Shown: positions 57,553 through 64,000 of the stretch, one piece after another | Layout: each line of letters opens with the position of its first letter | How positions within the stretch are numbered: the first letter of the stretch is position 1 | Source: Schistocerca nitens | Lineage: Eukaryota; Arthropoda; Insecta; Orthoptera; Acrididae | Direction of reading: 5' to 3' | Length of the DNA stretch: 64,000 nucleotides | NCBI RefSeq assembly: GCF_023898315.1 | Contig: NC_064621.1 | Span: forward strand, 540,971,383 to 541,035,382 | The notes under the pieces: generated by a model | The model's database searches: none | Told to the model about the DNA's origin: nothing | What the model saw: the letters and a program-made list of their open reading frames with translations, nothing else | Made by a program: the position numbers and the translations under genes

Positions 57553-59735
57553 AGATAAAAAATCTACTCATCAACCGGTGGCAGAACACACACATAAAAG
57601 AAAGTCATAATTAGGCAAGATTTCTGAGCCTGTGGCTCCTTCTTCATGCAGAAGGGTTGACGGGGAAGGAAGAGATGTGTAGGAGAAGGACTGGAAAAGG
57701 AAAAGGGGTGGATCTCAGGAAAGTCACCCAGAACTGCGGGTCAGGGGAGACTTGTCGGATGGGATGAGAAAGAGAGACACTGTTGGAGACTGCATTGGAC
57801 GAGATTTGAAAACCTGATAGCTTAAAGGTGGGAGACAGGGTAATATGCAAGACAGAGATTACTGCTTACATATGGTGCATGAGTTAATAGCAGTGAAAAG
57901 CTAAGTGTATTGTACATAACAGGTGGAAGGGAGATGGGCAAGACAATGAAAATTGTAGAATACTAAAACTGAGTGAAGAAAAGAGTAGTTACTGTGAAGA
58001 AATGTAAATTAAGGCCAAGATGGTGGCGAGAGCCAATACATGTTTTAGCGTTGGTTCCCACATGCCACGATCTGAAAAACTGGTGTCAGATGGAAGAATC
58101 CAGATGGCACATGTGGTGAAACAGGTACCGAGATAACGATTGTCATATGGTAGAACATGCTCCGAGTCCGTATGGTAAAGCTGTCATCAATAAATCTTTA
58201 CCATATAGACTATGATGAGGCCGGCCTGTTAAAATTCCTGGAATCTCTGAATACCTTCTCCCAATTAAATTTCACATGGCCCTATTCCAAATCCTGTGCC
58301 ACTTTCCTTGATGTTGATCTTGTCCTCACCAAAGGCGAGCTACACTAGTCTGTCCACATTAAACCTACTAACAAACAACACTACTTATATTTTGACAGTT
58401 GTCATCCTTTCCATGCCAAACATTCCCTCCCATACAGTCTTGGCATTCAAGACAAACATATTTGTTTGGATGCAGACTCTTTACAGCAATAAACCACCAT
58501 TCTCACCTCAACCTTCACTGGATGTAATTACCCCACCAGTCTAGTTCAAAAGCAGATTTCCCAGGCATCACATCTTATTACTGCTGAACTCTTCAAAAAA
58601 TGACTTCGGGGCACACCATTGGTCACTCAGTATTATCCTAGTCTGGAATGTATTAATTAGTTACTTTGACAAAGCCATGACTACCTAGAACCATTCCCTG
58701 AAATGAGATCCATTCTGTCTGAGATTTTACCCACCCCACCTACAACAGCTTTTCATCGCCCTCCCAATATCCACAATATTCTTGTCAGCCCCTACGCACC
58801 TTCTACACTATGGCTCCTACCCCTGTGACTGTCACTGCTGCAAGACTTGCTGTGTGCACCATCTTACCACCACCTATACCAACCCTGTAACTGGCAAAAC
58901 ACATACTATCAAAGGGAGGGCTACCTGTGAAATGACACGTCATATACCAGCTGTTACGTAAATACTGTTTGGCCTTTTATATTGGCATGACTACCACCAT
59001 ATTATCAATTAGGATGAATGGACATAAGCAGATGGTGTATACTGGCAACACATAATATCCTGTTGCAGAGCATGCTGTACAACATGACAATCGTGATCTC
59101 TGTGCCTGTTTCACCACGTGTGCCATGTGGATTCTTCCCCCAGACACCAGTTTCTCAGAACTCCACAGGTGGGAACTAGCGCTATAACATGTTATTGGCG
59201 CTCACCACCCACCTGGCCTTAATTTACATTAATTTCTTCCGTCTCAGCATTTCTTCACACTAACTACTCTTTTCTTCACTCTGTTTTAGTCTTCTACACC
59301 TTTCATTTTTTTACGCGTCTATTTTTGACCACACCCTCCCCCTCTCCCACCTCTGTTATATACAATGCACTTAGCTTTTCACTGTTATTAACTCATGCAT
59401 GATTTTTAAGCAGCAATCTCTGTCTTACATATTATCCTTTCTTCCACCTTTAAGCTCTCAGGTTTTCAAATCTCATACAATGCAGTCTCCAACAATCAGT
59501 CTTTCCTTCTTATCCTGTCTGGTAAGTCTCCTCTGACACATGGTTCTGGGTAACTTTCCCGAAATCTACCCCTTTTCCTAGACCTCTCCAGTCCTTTTCT
59601 TTCATGCATCTTCCTTCCCCTTCAACCCTTCTGCCTGTATAAGAAGCTACAGGCTCCGAAAGCTTGCCTAATTATAAATTTATTTTATGTGTGTGTTCTG
59701 CCACTGATTGGTGAATAAATTTTTGATCCATCCGA
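57553..59735 (+). mobile_element. Penelope-like element remnant with about 600-bp inverted ends
   Basis: The left arm (57553-58164) is an inverted copy of the right arm (about 59064-59732). The interior (58165-59063) encodes the C-terminal part of a PLE reverse transcriptase (SCATFLDVDLVLTKGELH, KPTNKQHYLYFDSCHPFHAK, PYSLGIQDKHICLD) and then a GIY-YIG-like endonuclease with a Cys-rich linker and FYIGMTTTILSIRMNGHK. It is broken in several places. The terminal hairpins are at 57620-57648 and 59637-59663. The arms include part of the coding end, so the left arm looks like a reversed second copy joined head-to-head. It belongs to a different PLE lineage from the one at 20353-22935. Confidence 0.8.
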
Positions 59736-60853
59736 TTAAATTATTTTGTCAAAAATTGATTGTTTTTGTTATTATAAAATGAGCAGAAAGATGTATATGT
59801 TCAGAAAACTGGGTAAAAAATCAGTATGTTTCAGCACAGGGCTCAAGTTTAAAAGAATAGTTGACCATGCACTATACTCCATGGTATGCAGTCACTGTAA
59901 AGAAACTTCTGAAAAAACAGAGTACTGCATAATAGCTGTAAAACATTGCATAGGACTATTGGCAAATAGACGCTGCATGAAATACACATGGCTGTCAGGA
60001 GAGCAAGTGTGAAGCCTTCAGTGATTACCGTAGCAGAATATTGTTAAATGATCTTTCACAAAATCCAGAGAAATTTTTTTTCGTATGTAATGGCTGTTAG
60101 TGGCACCGCAGTGAGTGTCCAGTCCCAAGCGAATGGACAGGAACTGAAACTGAGGGAGGCAAAGCAAAAGCTGAAATGCTTAACACCATTTTCAAATGTT
60201 CCTTCACAAAATGAAAGCCCAGGAGAATCTCCCCAATTTAATTCTTGTATCACTGAAAGGTGAGTGAGATAAGTATTAGTATCAGTGTTGTTGAGAAACA
60301 GCTGAAATTGTTAAAATTGAACAAAGCTCCAGGGCCTGATGGAATCCCTATCAGAGTCAATACTGGATTTGCAGTTGAGTTGGCCCCTCTTCTAACTAGT
60401 TGAAGTGATCCACAAAACTGCTGTCCAATATTCTTGATAGTGATTTGTTGTAGAATCTTAGAACATATTCTGAGCTCAAACGTAATGAGGTATCTCAGAC
60501 AGAGGAACCTCTTTCATGCCAACCAGCATGGATATGCCAACCAGCATGGATTCAAAAACATGAATCATGTTAATGACATACTGAGATCTTTGGATCAAGG
60601 CAGTCCGGTAGATGCAGTATTTCTTGATTTCCAAAAAGCATTTGACTCAGTACCACATCTGTGCTTTTGTCAAAAGTGCGAACATATGGCGTATCAAGCG
60701 AAATTTGTAATTGGATTGAGGATTTTTTGGTAGGGAAGTTACACTTGTGTGTTGGGACCTTCGCTGTACATGTTATATATTAATGACGTTGCAGACAGTA
60801 TTAATAGCAACATCAGACGTTTCGTAGATGATGCACCTATCTAGAATGAAGTA

Positions 60854-63002
60854 CAGCAGAGTCCCACTAATCCGAACCCCGGTAATAATGTTCAGTAGAT
60901 CTGAACATGAAAAATGTTAGTTTAAGTATGGGAAACTGTGCAGTGAGCTGCTTGTACATACACACTATTTTAATTTACACAATACATTAAACATGTATTA
61001 GAAAAATTGACAAGAAAACCTTAGGTTTAAACAATGCATAACAATGAAAGAAAAGCTGTCAAACTTACTAAAATACAGCAGATATTTTATCCCTATGTTT
61101 TTAGATGACAAAAACTCAGTCATTGTATTTTGGTGTAATGAAGACAGTCTGTTATATGATGCATAATTGTTCCATCGTCTCATAAACATCAAATCAACAG
61201 GTGTAGCAGTGGGCTGTTGCTCCAAATAACGTATCGTGTGGTCAAGGGCTTCTGCTGCATCACTGTATGGCAACAGCTCTCCTTTGTCACTTTCAGGCTC
61301 ACTGTCACTTCCGTCACAGCAGTCCCCTTCTTCCTCGTCTGGAGTCACAGCAGCAACTAAATCAGCATGAGTAAGGTTCTCCACACATGCCCCATCCGCT
61401 GCCATCCACTCATCTAAGTCTCCTTCACTAGCTTCTTCACATTTAGGGATTGTCTCTATAATTTGTAGTAGATTTTCCTCTTCATTTTCAACTAGGTTGT
61501 CCTGAAATTCAAGGCATGCCCACAGTTATCTCCACGATTTTCTCAGAGTATTTTATGACGTATCCTGCCATGCCTCAGCGGCCCAATCACATTGGTCTTT
61601 TTTATTTTGTCTACTAAAGGAATGCTATCATCTTGGATCAGCATTCTTAAAAATTGTTTTCTATAAATCAGTTTTAATGTTTGCAGTACGCCCTGGTCCA
61701 TTGGCTGTAGAAATTGTGTAGCTTTCAGTGGAAAAAATTTCGCCACAATTTCTCCTTCACATAATTCCTCAGTGTTGGGGTGATATAGCACATTATCAAT
61801 CAAAAGGATTGCATGGGGAGACAAATGATTTCCCTTAGAAAACTGTCGAACAGAGGGGACAAACTGGCTTTAAAACCATTCTTTGAACAGGTTACCACCC
61901 ATCTCTGCTTTTTTCTGGTTACAATAATATGTGGTTGGGGACTTCATGTTGCAGTTTTTAAAAGCTCTTGTCCTAAGAGATTTGCCGATCAGCATTAAAG
62001 GCAGCTTGTGATTACCAGCAGCATTGCTGCACGCTAATAAAGTCACACGATCTTTGCACATTTTAAAACCAGGAGCATGGTCTTCTGCTTTTGATGCCAG
62101 GCTTTTTGTTGGCAATGCCCTAAAATTAAGGCCAGTCTCGTCAGCGTTATTTAATTTGTTGGGGAGAATACTTTCCTGTTCTTATCATTTTTCAAACTCA
62201 CCCAAATATTTCTTCGCTGCATCATGGTCAGAAGAAAGCTTCTCTCCAGTAATTGTTAGTTGACAGATTCCATGACGTTTTTTTGAATCTGTCCAACCAA
62301 CCCATACTCGCACTAAGAGACTCATCACCGTTCATTAGCTTGTTCAGGTAAACAGCCTTCTCCTAAACCAGTGCTCCACTCAGAGGAGTTCCCCTTTCTC
62401 TTTCTTGCATAAACCAAAGGAAAAGAGCATCATCCACTTTATCATACTGTTACTGTTTCAAAGTCTGCCGAATTTCGAGTGTTTTTCCTGAAGATGTTGC
62501 ACAGGACTGTTCAAGCTTCTCTTGGTTCTTCTTTGAATCACAAATGATTACTTTGCCAACACCCAGTTCCGTTGCCAGTTTAGATACATTCTCACAACTG
62601 TCTATCTGCTTCAAAGCATTCAGTTTTCCTTTGAGAGTTAACATTGTATGTTTGTTTACTCATGACGAAAATATGTACACCACTACACCCGAATGAATAC
62701 AATACAACTGTTACGCATGCCAGCGATCGATAACTAACATAACCAAGCACTTTGCGAGCCAGCTGGCAGTGCACTGACCTCAGACACTACAAAGGTCTCA
62801 ACAATGCACAACAACACGGGCAGGGAATGAGAGTGAGCCATTGTTCCCACACTTGTTCCCATTTGTTACTATGGTGTACCTACTTATCTGATTTGTATAC
62901 TTAATTGTAGAAACTTGTCACTGTAATTTTGGCTAGTCCAAACAAATCAGTAATCCGAACAAGGCCCAGTCCTAATTAGTTCGGATTAACGGGACTCCAC
63001 TG
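60854..63002 (-). mobile_element. Tigger/pogo-type DNA transposon (2149 bp)
   Basis: The 24-bp ends match at 20 positions: CAGCAGAGTCCCACTAATCC on the left and CAGTGGAGTCCCGTTAATCC on the right, read inward. The four mismatches are all transitions. TA lies on both sides, as expected for Tc1/mariner/pogo insertions. It sits inside the LINE at 60030-63775, so it is younger than that LINE. Confidence 0.92.
60998..62644 (-). pseudogene. Tigger (jerky-like) transposase, broken
   Basis: In order on the minus strand: 62450-62644 holds the CENP-B-type N-terminal helix-turn-helix (LTLKGKLNALKQIDSCENVS, then KLATELGVGKVIICDSKKNQ); the second DNA-binding part follows in other frames (LWFMQERERGTPLSGALV). 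The segment 61870-62115 starts the DDE domain (CKDRVTLLACSNAAGNHKLP). The segment 61543-61824 continues it (AILLIDNVLYHPNTEEL, where relatives have the catalytic D-N-A/AP motif; then KATQFLQPMDQGVLQTLK). The segment 60998-61405 is the acidic C-terminus. A stop after the N-terminal block (62449) and at least two frame changes inactivate it. Confidence 0.85.
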
Positions 63003-63839
63003 TACTGCCAAAAAGGAGCTGCATAAATATTTAGTCAGATCTTGATAAGATTTCAAAGTGGTGCAAAGATTGGCAACTCACTTTAACTGTTCATGAACTT
63101 ACAATTGTGCATTTCACAAAACATGTAGTATCCTATAATATCAATGAGTCATAGATGGAGTCGCCAACTCTTACAATTAGCTGGGTGAAACACATTATAG
63201 GGATATGAAATGGAATGTTCACATAGGCTCAGTCATGGGTTAAGTATGTGGTAGACTTCGGGTTATCAGTAGGATACTTGGGAGATTCAGTCAGTCTACA
63301 AAGGAGACTGCTTATAAATCACTCGTGTGACCCACTCTGGAATACTGCTCAAGTGTGTGGGATCCTTACCTAATAGGGCTAACAGGGGTATTGAACTATA
63401 CAGAGAGGGGAAGCACAAATGGCCACAGGATTATTTGTCTGAGAGAGATATTGAATGAACTGAAGTGGCAGACTGTTCAAGATAGACGTAAACTGTTCTG
63501 AGAAAGTTTACTAGCAAAGTTTCAAAGACTGGCTATAAATTAGAACTCAAGGAATATACAACAACCCCCTATTTAACGCTCACAAAGGGATTGTTAGACC
63601 GAGATAAGAATAATTGCGGCAAGAACAGAAGCATTCAGACACCCAGTCTTCCTGCACTCCATATGTGAATTGATTGGGAAGAAACTGTAATAACTGGTAC
63701 AATGGGAATGAACCTCTGCCATGAACGTCACAGTGGTTTGCCAAATATAGATGTAGATGCAGATGGATGCACATGGCCATAACTTCATCACCAAAGTTTT
63801 GGACAGAAAAAAAAAAGAGTACAATTTTATATAAGGGGC

Positions 63840-64000
63840 ATTCAAAAAGAAATGAGCCGGAGGCATAGAAGTATTGACTCTGGCTGTTGAGACACTTGTC
63901 CCACTGTGACACAAGACGGTGAATGGCTGTATCATAAAATTCCCGGGACTGCGATGTTAATCGGTTCCGCACATACAGCTGGACATCCTCGTCCAAGGTG
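63840..64000 (-). mobile_element. Mariner-type element, C-terminal end, runs off the window
   Basis: The terminus GGGGCATTCAAAAAGAAATG at about 63836 is a mariner-like inverted repeat. The minus-strand frame reads DEDVQLYVRNRLTSQSREFY, then DTAIHRLVSQWDKCLNSQSQ and YFYASGS, which matches the C-terminal region of mariner transposases (REFY-GI--L--RWDKCI). The rest lies beyond 64000. Confidence 0.75.

Larger units (their letters stand above)
60030..63775 (+). mobile_element. LINE (jockey/L2-like), interrupted by a Tigger element
   Basis: The left half (60030-60851) reads NFFSYV, VEKQLKLLKLNKAPGPDGIP, RILEHILSSNVMRYL, DAVFLDFQKAFDSVPH and SLYMLYINDVADSI in mixed frames. The palm block FVDDAPI stands in place of FADDCxL. 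The right half (63005-63560) reads WCKDWQLTL-type text, LVRPTLEYCSSVWDPY-type text, then LLAKFQRLAI and GLLDRDKNNCGKNRSIQTPS. The 3' end near 63775 has a short ATAGATGTAGATG repeat. A TA duplicated at 60852-60853 and 63003-63004 marks the Tigger insertion. Old copy, many lesions. Confidence 0.78.

Noticed and set aside
60998-61405. Acidic 135-residue frame as a separate host gene
   Set aside because: It lies within the Tigger ends, in transposase orientation, at the place of the acidic C-terminus of jerky-like transposases.

Overview
The window is insect genomic DNA, most likely from an orthopteran of the locust/grasshopper type (Schistocerca-like). I infer this from repeat families that I recognise: a tRNA-derived SINE whose 3' end carries the block CTCAGAGCCATTTGAACCAT, a second tRNA-like repeat with a GGGTAGCTCAGATGG A box, and CR1, Tc1/mariner, hAT, Penelope and copia families. 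There is one host gene fragment in a dense, nested bed of mobile elements. The organism call is inference; nothing in the window names the species.

The host gene is an MBD2/3 (methyl-CpG-binding domain, NuRD subunit) gene on the + strand. Three exons (48506-48621, 49758-49910, 56584-56725) join in one frame with consensus splice sites and encode 137 residues; the rest lies beyond the right edge. No single reading frame shows it, because each exon is short. A CpG-rich stretch with a TATCGATA site precedes it, and its second intron (6.7 kb) holds an old copia fossil in antisense.

Layout. 1-2533: LINE remnant, then a SINE with an 11-bp target duplication. 2.8-8.6 kb: tandem and satellite-like repeats, no gene seen. 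8.7-10.4 kb: Tc1 element split by a 630-bp composite of tRNA-like SINE units. 10.7-11.4 kb: internally deleted mariner whose remaining frame is open. 12.5-15.0 kb: dispersed repeats and mariner remnants. 16.3-23.5 kb: two degraded CR1 copies and a Tc1 element that carries a Penelope-like element (PLE) with inverted ends. 24.7-25.2 kb: foldback element. 26.1-27.9 kb: CR1 3' part. 28.1-29.2 kb: PLE terminus and LTR fossil. 29.2-39.3 kb: hAT element (ZMYM1-like) split by an almost complete 4.75-kb CR1 and also hit by a 48-bp SINE stub. 39.4-40.3 kb: broken THAP-domain gene. 40.9-44.3 kb: CR1 with an uninterrupted ORF2. 44.5-47.1 kb: second hAT. 47.2-48.0 kb: LTR fossil and SINE. 48.2-56.7 kb: MBD2/3. 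56.9-57.5 kb: CR1 3' end. 57.6-59.7 kb: second PLE. 60.0-63.8 kb: LINE split by a Tigger-type transposon. 63.8-64.0 kb: mariner end.

The mobile elements do not cooperate with the host gene in any way that the sequence shows. Their interest lies in structure: nested insertions datable by order, terminal hairpins shared by the PLE-type loci, and an open frame kept through an internal deletion. Amino-acid family calls come from motif recognition alone; no search was run.
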